Assembly (NCBI RefSeq): GCF_000701465.1
Contig: NZ_JNIY01000004.1
Coordinates: 248,001 to 312,000 of the forward strand
From: Paraoerskovia marina DSM 21750
GTDB taxonomy: Bacteria > Actinomycetota > Actinomycetes > Actinomycetales > Cellulomonadaceae
Length of the DNA: 64,000 bases
Direction: 5' to 3'
The translations under genes and the position numbers were made by a program. A model generated the notes under the pieces. It worked only from the letters and a program-made list of their open reading frames with translations. It had not been told where the DNA came from and searched no databases. Numbering within the stretch: the first letter of the stretch is position 1; every line of letters starts with the position of its first letter. Positions 17,485 to 25,690 of this stretch are shown piece after piece.

Positions 17485-19827
17485 CTAGACCGAGCGCACC
17501 GACGCCACCCGGTGGACGGCCACGGTGATCTCTGCCTCGCGGGCCAGGTCGATCGCGCGCAGGCGCCCGCCGTCGAGACGCTGGGGCTTGAGCCGTCGCG
17601 TCTCCGGGACGCCGCGGTTGCCGATCAGCTCGACGTCCACCTCGGCGCGGTCCGCGATGGCCTCGTGCAGGAGGGCGACGACGTCCCCGGGCGGCTGACT
17701 CCCGGCGACCACGCCGTTGTGGACATCAACGCCGCCGTTGGTGTGCACAACCGCGTGCTCGGCGCCGGGGGTGGTGGCCGCGGCGTCGTCCGGCTGGGCC
17801 TGCGCCCGCGCCAGCAGCCGCGCCGCCACCCGGCGTGCGCGTTCCGCACGCTGCGCCGGGGTCTCGTCCCCGGTCTCGTTCAGGCGCGGGTCGGGGCGGA
17901 CGGGCCGGGGCCGCCGTCCGGGCGGCAACCACGCGGGCCGCACGCTCGTCCGCGTCCGCCGCTTGCTCTCGGCGAGGTGCACGATCGAGCCGTCCGCGGA
18001 CTCGACCACCGGCGAGCGCCCCGCGGCCCGCAGGGCGGCGTGGACCTCGGGCCCGGGGGCGGAGGCGACCAGCACGGTCGGTGCGAGCAGCCGTAGGCCC
18101 AGGTGTCCCAGCGTCGGGTCCTCGGCGAGAGCGGCGAGCGCACCGACGTCGTCGGACCGGACGTACGACGACGCGCTGCCGACCCGCATGCTGCCGTGGC
18201 GGCGCGCCTCGTCCCGCACGAGGTACTCGAGCGGCTGTGGCACGGGGACGGGGGAGTGCGCCGCGAGCGCGGCCAGCAGCTCGTCGGCCGAGCGGTCGTC
18301 CAGCGCCCGCGCGATCGACGACCCGGAGAAGCGGACCGTCGTGGCCGATCCGCGCGACTCGACGTCGGAGGTCGCGTCCAGGAGCGCCGCGAGCGTCGAC
18401 GTCGGCGTCCCCGGCACGATCCCGGTGAGGTCTCCCTGCAGGAGGACCTCGTCCACCGGCTCGGGCAGTACGGCGCGGAGCGCCTGGGCGAGCGGGGCGG
18501 GCAGGCCCTCGGGAGAGGTCTCGTCGTCCAGGAGCGGGAGGGCGGCCGGCGAGAAGGCCCCGGCGCCGGTCACGCCGAGCAGAGCCGCCTCGCGCAGGAT
18601 CCCGCGCACGGCCTGGTCGGGCGGGACCGTGCGCGGGCGGTACCAGCGCAGGACGTCGAGCACCGCCTCGGGCGTCGGACGGCGCCCGGGCATCTCGTGC
18701 AGCGCGGAGAGCACCCGTGCGCGCAGCGCGGGCACCCACGTGCGCTGCAGGTCCGGGTCGAGGACGGAGCGCAGCGCCCCGCGGGCGTCCCGGGTGCCCA
18801 CCAGCCACCCGGTGCGCGGGCTCGACCGCCACGCCGAGACCAGCGCGGCCCACCGCTCGGGGGTCTCCAGGTCCAGCCAGTCCTCGACGAGCGTCGTCGG
18901 CGCCAGCACGTCCTCGTCGGCCGCGATCAGGCCCGCCGCGAGCGCCACCTCCAGGACCAGGGCCGCGTCCGTCTCGTCGATCTCCAGCGTGCGCGCGACC
19001 CGGCGCAGCTCGCGCACCCCGAGGCCGCCCGAGCGCAGCAGCTCCGGGGGCTCCGTCGACCACACGTCGATCGCGGTCGAGACCCAGCGCACGGCCTCGG
19101 TCGCCGCCCGGCCGGACTCGGCCTCCACGGACCGTTCGTCGACCGTCGGGGCCGCCGTCTCGGGCGGCGCCGGCGGGGCCAGCAGCACCTCGCGGTGCAC
19201 GTGCCCGCCACGCAGCGCCAGGCCCACCGCGCGCGGCAGCACCACGTGCTCCTCGGCGTCGACCAGCAGATCCCGCTCGACCAGCCACCGCGTGGCCTCC
19301 GCACCCGGCCCCGTCGCCGGACGCACCCCGATCGGCGGCCCCCACGTCAGCGCGTCGAGGATCTCCCGCGCGCCCGCGGGCGCGGCAGACAGCAGGTCGT
19401 CCAGGTTCGCGACGGCGCTCGCGGACCCGTGGGCGTGCGGCCCCAGGCCGGCGGGGTACGGGCCGAGCACGTCCGCGAGGCCGGGGGCGGGGCGCAGCAG
19501 ACCGGCGTCGTCGTGCCAGACGAGCATCCGGTCGGCGAGCTCCGCGACCAGTCCCGGCCCGACGTGGTCGCGCGCGTCCAGCCCGGCTCCGACGTCCGGC
19601 TCCGACCCCGGGTCCAGGGCGACGACCGTCTCGAGCGTGGCGAGCTGCGCCGTCGTGAGCCCGCCGAGCGCGACCTCCAGAGACGGCCTGCCCGTGGCGC
19701 GGGCGCCGAGCGAGCGCAGGGACGACGGCGCGGGCGCGGCCAGGTCGGGACGCGCGGCCAGGAGCGTGGCGAGCGCGTCGGCGTCGAGAGCGGCAACCGC
19801 GCGGCCGTACGTCGGGAAGGTGGACAT
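17485..19827 (-). CDS. Helicase-associated protein (helicase C-terminal/XPB-Ssl2-like domain)
   Basis: 780 residues. This large actinobacterial family is annotated from a C-terminal 'helicase conserved C-terminal' (XPB/Ssl2-like) domain, here around 'LLQGDLTGIVPGTPTSTLAALL' (split over two strands) to 'DPTLGHLGLRLLAPTVLVAS'. It lacks Walker A and DEAD boxes, so it is not itself a helicase. The N-terminal 500 residues are Leu/Ala-rich repeats of winged-helix type ('TTAQLATLETVVAL'). It is commonly encoded beside xpb and is presumably its partner or a scaffold. ATG 19827 is chosen over a longer frame since it gives the usual 'MSTFPTYGRAV'-like start. Confidence is high on family, low on function. 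Confidence 0.8.
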   Translation of the reverse strand: MSTFPTYGRAVAALDADALATLLAARPDLAAPAPSSLRSLGARATGRPSLEVALGGLTTAQLATLETVVALDPGSEPDVGAGLDARDHVGPGLVAELADRMLVWHDDAGLLRPAPGLADVLGPYPAGLGPHAHGSASAVANLDDLLSAAPAGAREILDALTWGPPIGVRPATGPGAEATRWLVERDLLVDAEEHVVLPRAVGLALRGGHVHREVLLAPPAPPETAAPTVDERSVEAESGRAATEAVRWVSTAIDVWSTEPPELLRSGGLGVRELRRVARTLEIDETDAALVLEVALAAGLIAADEDVLAPTTLVEDWLDLETPERWAALVSAWRSSPRTGWLVGTRDARGALRSVLDPDLQRTWVPALRARVLSALHEMPGRRPTPEAVLDVLRWYRPRTVPPDQAVRGILREAALLGVTGAGAFSPAALPLLDDETSPEGLPAPLAQALRAVLPEPVDEVLLQGDLTGIVPGTPTSTLAALLDATSDVESRGSATTVRFSGSSIARALDDRSADELLAALAAHSPVPVPQPLEYLVRDEARRHGSMRVGSASSYVRSDDVGALAALAEDPTLGHLGLRLLAPTVLVASAPGPEVHAALRAAGRSPVVESADGSIVHLAESKRRTRTSVRPAWLPPGRRPRPVRPDPRLNETGDETPAQRAERARRVAARLLARAQAQPDDAAATTPGAEHAVVHTNGGVDVHNGVVAGSQPPGDVVALLHEAIADRAEVDVELIGNRGVPETRRLKPQRLDGGRLRAIDLAREAEITVAVHRVASVRSV

Positions 19828-19958
19828 CCGCTCCAGGCTACGCGCGTGCGGGGTCCATGGCAGGAGACCTGCGCGTACGCGCGGGCAGAATGCGACGACC
19901 ACGCCGCACGACCGGTAGCCTGATGCCAGGTATCCGCTCGGACGAGATAGAGGTTCAC

Positions 19959-20342
19959 GTGCCCACCGGCAAGGTTAAGTGGTTCGACACTGAACGCGGT
20001 TTCGGATTCATCGCCGACGACGCAGGCGGCGAGGTCTTTCTGCATGCCTCCGCGCTGCCCGCGAACGCGCAGGAGCCCCGTCAGGGCACCCGCGTCGAGT
20101 TCGGTGTCGCCGACGGTCGTCGCGGCCCGTCCGCGCTCGACGTCCGGCTGCTCGAGCCCGTCAAGTCCGTCGCGAAGGCCAAGCGCCGTTCCCCCGAGGA
20201 GATGGCCCTGATCGTGGAGGACCTGATGAAGCAGCTCGAGACCCTCGGCAACGGCCTGCGCCGTGGCCGCTACCCCGACGACGCCCGCACCGCCAAGACC
20301 GCCGCGATCCTGCGTGCGGTCGCCGACGGTCTCGAGGCCTGA
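19959..20342 (+). CDS. Cold-shock domain protein with C-terminal extension
   Basis: 127 residues. Residues 1-65 are a cold-shock domain: 'PTGKVKWFDTERGFGFI' (RNP1 is RGFGFI) and 'EVFLHASALP' (RNP2; canonical VFVH). A helical tail of about 60 residues ('SPEEMALIVEDLMKQLETL', then Arg-rich) is beyond the usual 67-residue CspA length and typical of the actinobacterial CspB-like type. It binds single-stranded RNA/DNA. GTG 19959 follows AGAGG; the upstream in-frame codons do not belong. A TAGCCT at about 19916-19921 is a plausible -10. One base separates it from DUF3027, so the genes are coupled. Confidence 0.9.
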   Translation: MPTGKVKWFDTERGFGFIADDAGGEVFLHASALPANAQEPRQGTRVEFGVADGRRGPSALDVRLLEPVKSVAKAKRRSPEEMALIVEDLMKQLETLGNGLRRGRYPDDARTAKTAAILRAVADGLEA

Positions 20343-20343
20343 C

Positions 20344-21351
20344 GTGCCAGCCGCCGTGATCGAACGCCTCGCGCCGGACGAGCGCGCCACCGGGGTCTCG
20401 GCCCGCGCCGCACGCGACGCCGTGCTCACCGCGGCCGTCGACGAGGCACGCGCCGCGGCGGTGGAGGTCGCCGACGTCCCGACCGACGTCGGCGAGCACC
20501 TGGGCACCTCCGCACAGGCGGACCGCCTCATCTCCCACCACTTCGCCTGCACCATGCGCGGGTACCGCGGGTGGCACTGGATCGTGACCCTCGCCCGCGT
20601 GCCGCGCGGCAAGGTCGCCACCGTGTGCGAGGTGGACCTGCTCCCGAGCGACGAGTCCGTGCTCGCGCCCGAGTGGCTGCCCTGGGACCAGCGCCTGGAG
20701 CCCGGCGACATCGGGCCCGGCGACGTGCTGCCGTTCCGCGCCGACGACCCGCGCCTCGAGCCCGGGTTCGAGAAGACCGGCGACCCCGAGATCGACGACG
20801 TCGCGATCGGCGAGCTCGCCCTCGCCCGTGCCCGCGTGCTCTCGCCCGCCGGCCGGGACGCCGCCGCGCAGCGCTGGTACAACGGCGACCACGGGCCGAC
20901 GTCCCGCGGCTCCCGCGCCAGCGCGCAGGCCTGCGGGTCGTGCGGGTTCCTCGAGCTGCTCCAGGGTTCGCTCGGGCAGGTCTTCGGCGTCTGCACCAAC
21001 GCGTGGTCGCCCGACGACGGCACCGTCGTCAGCATGAACCACGGCTGCGGCGCGCACTCCGAGACGGACGCCCCCGAACGCCCGACGGACTGGCCCGAGC
21101 CGTCCGCGATCATCGATGAGGGCGCGATCGAGGTCGTGCGCACCACGCCGGTCGAGCCGACGCCGGTCGAGCCTGTCGAGACCGGTTTCGACAAGCTCAA
21201 CCAGCGTTCGTCGGTCGAGCCTGTCGAGACCAAGCCTGCCGAGACCGGTTTCGACAAGCTCAACCAGCGTTCGTCGGTCGAGTCGAAGTCGTCGGTCGAG
21301 CCTGTCGAGACCAAGCCCGCCGACACCACCGAGGCACCGCCGACCCCGTGA
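20344..21351 (+). CDS. DUF3027 domain protein with in-frame repeat tail
   Basis: 335 residues. The first 250 are the DUF3027 family ('DRLISHHFACTMRGYRGWHW', 'PLLPSDESVLAPEWLPW'-like core, and the cysteine cluster 'QACGSCGFLELL...GVCTNAW...HGCGAHSET', suggesting a metal-binding knuckle). Function unknown, though it commonly sits with the cold-shock gene. Residues about 272-325 are not family sequence: they are copies of the palindromic repeat read as 'SSVEPVETGFDKLNQR' in frame. GTG 20344 starts one base after the previous stop. Its TGA overlaps the next gene's GTG (GTGA). Confidence 0.85.
   Translation: MPAAVIERLAPDERATGVSARAARDAVLTAAVDEARAAAVEVADVPTDVGEHLGTSAQADRLISHHFACTMRGYRGWHWIVTLARVPRGKVATVCEVDLLPSDESVLAPEWLPWDQRLEPGDIGPGDVLPFRADDPRLEPGFEKTGDPEIDDVAIGELALARARVLSPAGRDAAAQRWYNGDHGPTSRGSRASAQACGSCGFLELLQGSLGQVFGVCTNAWSPDDGTVVSMNHGCGAHSETDAPERPTDWPEPSAIIDEGAIEVVRTTPVEPTPVEPVETGFDKLNQRSSVEPVETKPAETGFDKLNQRSSVESKSSVEPVETKPADTTEAPPTP
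21165..21312. repeat. In-frame palindromic repeat block A (end of DUF3027 gene)
   Basis: Arms of 19 bases: GGTCGAGCCTGTCGAGACC (21165-21183) immediately followed by GGTTTCGACAAGCTCAACC (21184-21202), its reverse complement with Y/R swaps, then a TCGTC spacer and repetition of both arms with small deletions to 21312. Read forward it encodes VEPVET and GFDKLNQR. The block ends 39 bases before the stop codon, so it extends the protein tail without disrupting the domain. Confidence 0.9.
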
Positions 21352-24300
21352 CCACCGACCTGCTGGGCGCCACCGAGCTCCGGCAGTCGGTGCTCGACGC
21401 GTGGCTCGCCTCCCCGACACGCTTCCGTGAGGACGCGAACCTCGAGGAGGACCACGCGCGCGGGCACTACCGCGACCGGGTCGTCGTCGAGCTGGCGCAG
21501 AACGCCGCCGACGCCGCGGCCGCAGCCGGAGTCCGCGGTGACGTCACGGTCGAGTTCCGGCCCGACGACGCCGTCCTGGTCGTCCGCGGGCCGGGGGTTC
21601 CGCTCGACCGCGCTGCTGCGGCGGCCCTCGCGGGGATGCGGGCGTCGGCCAAGCGCGACGGCGAGTCCGTCGGCCGGTTCGGGGTTGGGTTCAGCGCGGT
21701 GCGCGCGGTGGCCGACGAAGTCACGATCGCCTCGGGCGCCCCGGCGGCTGAGCCTGTCGAAGCCCCGGACGTTGAGCCTGTCGAAACGGGTCTCGACGAG
21801 CTCGACCGACGCACGGTGGTCGAGCCTGTCGAAACGGGTCTCGACGAGCTCGACCGGCGGGCGGTGGTTGAGCCTGTCGATACGGGTCTCGACGAGCTCG
21901 ACCGACGCACGGTGGTTGGAGCGGGTCTCGACGAGCTCGACCGGCGGGCGGTGGCTGAGCCTGTCGAAACCACCGCCCCCTTTGTCGGTCTGACCTTCTC
22001 CCTCGCCCGGTCCCGTCAGCTCCTGCACGACGTCGCAGCCACCGGTGGCCCCGGCGGCGCCCGGTTGGCCTCGGCGGTCGACGAGCGCGACGGCGACCTG
22101 CCGGCACTTCGCCTCCCGTTCGCCGCCGCGCCCGAGGACCTCGGCGACGACGTCCCGGCACCGGGCGAGACCGGCGTCGTGCTCCGGCTGCGCCCGGGCT
22201 CGGTGCCCGCCGTCCGCGCGGCGGTCGAGGCGATCGACGACACCCTGCTGCTGGCCCTGCCCGGGCTCGACTCCGTGACCGTGGTGGAGGACGGCGTCGT
22301 GCGGCGGTTTGCCGACGTCGAGGACCGCTGGATCGTCGTGCGCGACGGCGGGGATCTGCCCGAGGCCCTGGTGGCGGACCGCCCGATCGAGCAGCGCGGC
22401 ACCCGCTGGTCGGTCACCTGGGCGCTGCCGCGCGAGGGTGCCGCGCCCGGCGTCATCTATGCCCCGACGCCGACCGACGACGCCTCCACGCTGCCCGCGC
22501 TGCTGGTGGCGACGTTCCCGGTCGACCCGGGTCGCCGTCGTACCACCCCGGGGCCGGTGACCGATGCGCTCGTCGCTCGCGCCGCGGCGTCGTACCCCCG
22601 GCTCGTCGCGCGCGCCGGAGAGGCCGGGCGGCATCCGCTGGACCTCGTCCCCGTCGGGCTCCCCGGCTCGGAGCTGGACGCACACCTGCACGCGGCGATC
22701 GTGGCGGCGGTGCGGACGGAGCCGGTGCTGGTCTCCGCCGGAGTCCGCGTCGCGCCGCAGGACGCCCGCTGCGTGCTCGGCGGCATCGGCGAAGACCCGG
22801 ACGCGCTGGCGCTGCTCGCCTCCGGGACACCCGACCTCGTCGCTGTCCCTCCACGCTGCCTCGCCGCGGCGCGGACCTGCGGTGTGACCGTGACGGACCT
22901 GGCGGACGCGGTCGGCGCGCTCCCGGACCGAGACCCCGTCGCATGGCGTGCGGCGTACGAGGTGCTGGCTCGCTGGGTGCACGAGCCCGGCGCACCGGAG
23001 GCGATGGCGACGCTGGGGGTGCCGCTGCGCGACGGTCGGACGATCCACGGGCCGCGCGGGGTGCTGGTGCCGCAGGGTCGTGCGGCCGAGATTCCGGGGG
23101 TCCGGCTGGTGCACCCCGATGCTGCGCACCCGCTGCTCGAGCGGCTCGGGGCGCGGCCGGCGGACGCGTTCGATGCGCTGAACGAGCTGGGTCTCGAGGG
23201 TCTCGACGAACTCGATGGTCTCGACGAGCTCGACCGACGGGCGTTGGCTGAGCCTGTCGAAGCCGGTTCTGGTCTCGACGAGCTTGACCGACGGGCGTTG
23301 GCTGAGCCTGTCGAAGCCGGTTCTGGTCTCGACGGGTTCGATGGTCTCGACAAGCTCGACCGGCGGTCTGGTCTCGACAAGCTCGACCGACGAACGCCGC
23401 TCGACCGACGAACGCCGCTCGACCTCGTCGCCGCCGCGCTCGCCGACCGCCCCGACCTGGACCCGGCCGACGCCCCGTTCTGGTGGGGCGAGCTCGAGGT
23501 GGAGTCCGAGGACGGCCCGCTGCCGGCCCGCGACTGCCTCCTGCCGGGGTCGTGGGCGGACGGTGTCCTCGACCTCGAGCCGGTGGCCGCCGAGGAGGTC
23601 GACCGTCACGGTCCCGACCTGCTGCGGATGCTCGGTGTCGCGTCCGACGTCGCGGTGCTGCGCGTGCCTGACGTCCTGACCCCGGACAGCGGTCCCGACC
23701 TCGCGGGTCTCGACGACGCGGCGAACGGCCCGGCCGACTGGCTCGACCACTGGGCCGAGTACCTGGAGATGCTGGCCGAGACGCTGGGAGATAGTGTCTC
23801 GCTCGACACGCTCGAGGCCGTGGCGGATCTCGATGTCGCGGAGCGCGGCCCGATGATGGCCCGGATCAGCGAGGACGAGCGCGCACGGGCCGCGCTCTTG
23901 ACGACCGTGCGGGCTCCCTCGACCGGAGTCCGCGCGCCGTCGTACACCGCTTGGTGGGTGCGGGACCATCTCGGCCGGCGGTTCGCGCTGCCGGGGCAGA
24001 GCGTCCCCCTCCTTGGCCCCGCGCCGGAGTTCCTGGCGGGTCTCGACGAGGACGTTCTCGTGGCGTGCGGGGGAGTCTCGTCCCTCGCGGACCTCGACGA
24101 CGCCGACTGGCGGGCCGTCCTCGAGGATCTCCCGCCCGTCGGCCGGTCGGTGCCGCCCGACGTCGCCGCGGAGATCTGGGACGGTCTCGCGGAGATGGGG
24201 GACGGCGTCGTGATCGACCGCCTGCCCGCCCAGGACGGCGACCTGCTCCGCATGGCTGCGCTGTCCGCCGTCGTGCCGGCGAACCACGTCTGTTGGGCGG

Positions 24301-24665
24301 CGCTGGGCCCCGTGATCCCGGCGCGGCTCGCCGGCCCGCTGGGGCTCGACGTCGTCGGGGACCGTGAGCCCGACGGCGCGGGGGAGCCCGAGGAGGTCGA
24401 CCCGGCCGTCGTGCGGGTGATTTCTGGACTCCCGACGACGTGGTGGGCGCACGACGAGCTGACGGTCGACGGCGTGGACGTCGACTGGTGGATCGTGGAC
24501 GGGCGGGTGCACGCGGCGACGACGGCGGGCCTTGCGGCCGGTCTCGCGGCGGCGGCAGGTCTGTGGGCCGACCGGCACCGGATCGAGCTGCTGCTCGCCG
24601 AGCCCGAAAGGGCCGAGCTCGACGCCGCCCTGGACGCGTGGGTCGGGCCTGAACCGAGGCAGTAG
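21348..24665 (+). CDS. Sacsin N-terminal-like GHKL ATPase domain protein, with two in-frame repeat insertions
   Basis: 1105 residues. The N-terminus has the Hsp90-like ATP site of sacsin-type proteins: 'RDRVVVELAQNAADAAAAA' (N-box) and 'SVGRFGVGFSAVRAVAD' (G-box). The middle and C-terminal thousand residues are Ala/Leu/Asp-rich without recognised domains. Two stretches, residues about 133-209 and 613-692, are composed of in-frame palindromic repeats ('VEPVETGLDELDRR' units), i.e. low-complexity inserts. The first lies between the ATPase motifs and the rest of the fold. The start is GTG 21348, overlapping the previous TGA. It is cotranscribed after cold-shock and DUF3027 genes. Function unknown; a chaperone-like role is an inference from the ATPase type. 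Confidence 0.8.
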   Translation: MTTDLLGATELRQSVLDAWLASPTRFREDANLEEDHARGHYRDRVVVELAQNAADAAAAAGVRGDVTVEFRPDDAVLVVRGPGVPLDRAAAAALAGMRASAKRDGESVGRFGVGFSAVRAVADEVTIASGAPAAEPVEAPDVEPVETGLDELDRRTVVEPVETGLDELDRRAVVEPVDTGLDELDRRTVVGAGLDELDRRAVAEPVETTAPFVGLTFSLARSRQLLHDVAATGGPGGARLASAVDERDGDLPALRLPFAAAPEDLGDDVPAPGETGVVLRLRPGSVPAVRAAVEAIDDTLLLALPGLDSVTVVEDGVVRRFADVEDRWIVVRDGGDLPEALVADRPIEQRGTRWSVTWALPREGAAPGVIYAPTPTDDASTLPALLVATFPVDPGRRRTTPGPVTDALVARAAASYPRLVARAGEAGRHPLDLVPVGLPGSELDAHLHAAIVAAVRTEPVLVSAGVRVAPQDARCVLGGIGEDPDALALLASGTPDLVAVPPRCLAAARTCGVTVTDLADAVGALPDRDPVAWRAAYEVLARWVHEPGAPEAMATLGVPLRDGRTIHGPRGVLVPQGRAAEIPGVRLVHPDAAHPLLERLGARPADAFDALNELGLEGLDELDGLDELDRRALAEPVEAGSGLDELDRRALAEPVEAGSGLDGFDGLDKLDRRSGLDKLDRRTPLDRRTPLDLVAAALADRPDLDPADAPFWWGELEVESEDGPLPARDCLLPGSWADGVLDLEPVAAEEVDRHGPDLLRMLGVASDVAVLRVPDVLTPDSGPDLAGLDDAANGPADWLDHWAEYLEMLAETLGDSVSLDTLEAVADLDVAERGPMMARISEDERARAALLTTVRAPSTGVRAPSYTAWWVRDHLGRRFALPGQSVPLLGPAPEFLAGLDEDVLVACGGVSSLADLDDADWRAVLEDLPPVGRSVPPDVAAEIWDGLAEMGDGVVIDRLPAQDGDLLRMAALSAVVPANHVCWAALGPVIPARLAGPLGLDVVGDREPDGAGEPEEVDPAVVRVISGLPTTWWAHDELTVDGVDVDWWIVDGRVHAATTAGLAAGLAAAAGLWADRHRIELLLAEPERAELDAALDAWVGPEPRQ
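21746..21972. repeat. In-frame palindromic repeat block B (inside sacsin-like gene)
   Basis: Six copies of the forward arm (GAGCCTGTCGAAAC type, some degenerate) alternate with four GGTCTCGACGAGCTCGACC arms. Spacers CGACGCACGGTGGT and CGGCGGGCGGTGGT alternate, so the amplification unit is about 60-66 bases. Translated: VEPVETGLDELDRRTVV. No stop codon or frameshift occurs. Confidence 0.9.
23190..23425. repeat. In-frame palindromic repeat block C (inside sacsin-like gene)
   Basis: It contains runs of GGTCTCGACGAGCTYGACCGACG and the degenerate GGTCTCGACGGGTTCGATG. Two nearly identical 54-base units (GGCGTTGGCTGAGCCTGTCGAAGCC plus GGTTCTGGTCTCGACGAG) occur in tandem, ending with three CTCGACCGACGAACGCCG copies. 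Translated: GLDELDRRALAEPVEAGS. The phase is the same as in block B, though the copies are independent. Confidence 0.9.
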
Positions 24666-24694
24666 ATCGGCCGCGCACCAGGTATACATGGATC

Positions 24695-25477
24695 ATGTCG
24701 TTCACCCAGCAGCGCCCCGCGCACGCGGCGCCGTCGCGAGGCAGGCCCGCGCCCCGCGTGACGTTCGTCGGGGTCCTGGGTGAGCTGATGATCACCGCGG
24801 GCGTGATCCTCGGTCTGTTCGTCGTCTGGCAGCTGTGGTGGACGTCGGTGGAGGCGGACGCCGCCGCCGCGACCCAGCTCGAGGAGTACTACGAGCAGGA
24901 CCTCATGACGCCGGTGGTCCGCGAGGCGGCGGAGCTCAACACCACCGACCCGCCGCCCGTGCCGGAACCCGTCGGGTACGGCGAGATGATGGGCGTGCTG
25001 ATCGTGCCCACCTGGTATGGCAAGACCAACAACACGATGCCGATCCTCGAGGGCACCGGGCTGGACGTCCTCGACGGCGCCAACGCCGGGCACTACACCG
25101 AGACCGCGCAGGTCGGCGACGTCGGCAACTTCTCCCTCGCGGGGCACCGCCGCACCCACGGCAACTCGTTCCTGTACGTGCCCGACCTCGTCGAGGGCGA
25201 CCAGGTGATCGTCGAGACCGCCGACACCTGGTACGTGTACGAGGTCACGACGCACGAGGTCGTGGCACCGAGCCAGGTCGACGTCGTCGCGCCCGTCCCT
25301 GGCGACCCGACGGCCGAGCCCGTGGACCGGTTGCTCACCCTGACCACGTGCGACGACCCCGTCCTCGGGGCGTACGGCAACTCCACCCGCTGGATCACGC
25401 ACGCCGAGTTCGTCGGATGGATGGACCGCGCGGACGGCATGCCCGAGCAAATCGTCGACGACCCGGGAGTCCTGTGA
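24695..25477 (+). CDS. Class E sortase
   Basis: 260 residues. A cytoplasmic Arg-rich N-terminus is followed by a transmembrane helix (about 27-48). The catalytic triad is visible: His151 ('NFSLAGHRRTHG'), Cys219 ('LLTLTTCDDP') and Arg232 ('NSTRWITH'). The TTCDDP and H-R-T-H-G contexts fit actinobacterial class E sortases, which recognise LAXTG-type signals. The enzyme cleaves sorting signals and anchors proteins to the wall. No LPXTG/LAXTG substrate gene is in the window. Its TGA overlaps the ATG of the small membrane protein at 25477. Confidence 0.93.
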   Translation: MSFTQQRPAHAAPSRGRPAPRVTFVGVLGELMITAGVILGLFVVWQLWWTSVEADAAAATQLEEYYEQDLMTPVVREAAELNTTDPPPVPEPVGYGEMMGVLIVPTWYGKTNNTMPILEGTGLDVLDGANAGHYTETAQVGDVGNFSLAGHRRTHGNSFLYVPDLVEGDQVIVETADTWYVYEVTTHEVVAPSQVDVVAPVPGDPTAEPVDRLLTLTTCDDPVLGAYGNSTRWITHAEFVGWMDRADGMPEQIVDDPGVL

Positions 25478-25632
25478 TGTACGGCTGGATCTATCGACAC
25501 CTGCCCGGACCCGCCGCGCTGCGGGTGTTCATCATGCTCGCCGCGGCGGCGGGCGTCGTCGTGCTGCTCTTCGGGTGGGTCTTCCCCTGGGTGTCGGCCG
25601 AGATCGACTACTTCAACCCGGAGCTCGGGTAG
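25477..25632 (+). CDS. Small single-span membrane protein following sortase
   Basis: 51 residues: 'MYGWIYRHLPGPAALRV' followed by a hydrophobic helix (about 17-40, 'FIMLAAAAGVVVLLFGWVF') and an outward 'VSAEIDYFNPELG' tail. Its ATG overlaps the sortase stop (TGATG). Small proteins of this kind commonly follow actinobacterial sortase E genes. Function is not known; a sortase accessory role is an inference from position. Confidence 0.8.
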   Translation: MYGWIYRHLPGPAALRVFIMLAAAAGVVVLLFGWVFPWVSAEIDYFNPELG

Positions 25633-25690
25633 GCACGGAGCGTTCGCTCGGCAGGGACGGATAGTTACCCCGCGCGCAACTTCTGGCACG

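Noticed and set aside
19857-19958. Longer N-terminus for the cold-shock protein
   Set aside because: The extra codons do not fit the family, which begins with PTGKVKWFD; GTG 19959 fits and AGAGG precedes it.
21165-23425. CRISPR array
   Set aside because: The repeated arms form palindromes in direct and inverted orientation, spacers are repeated rather than unique and it lies inside coding frames with no cas genes.
19347-24689. A 1780-codon open frame on the minus strand, opposite helicase-associated and sacsin-like genes
   Set aside because: It has the Pro/Arg/Gly-rich composition of antisense GC-rich DNA, no conserved motif, and runs through three supported genes.
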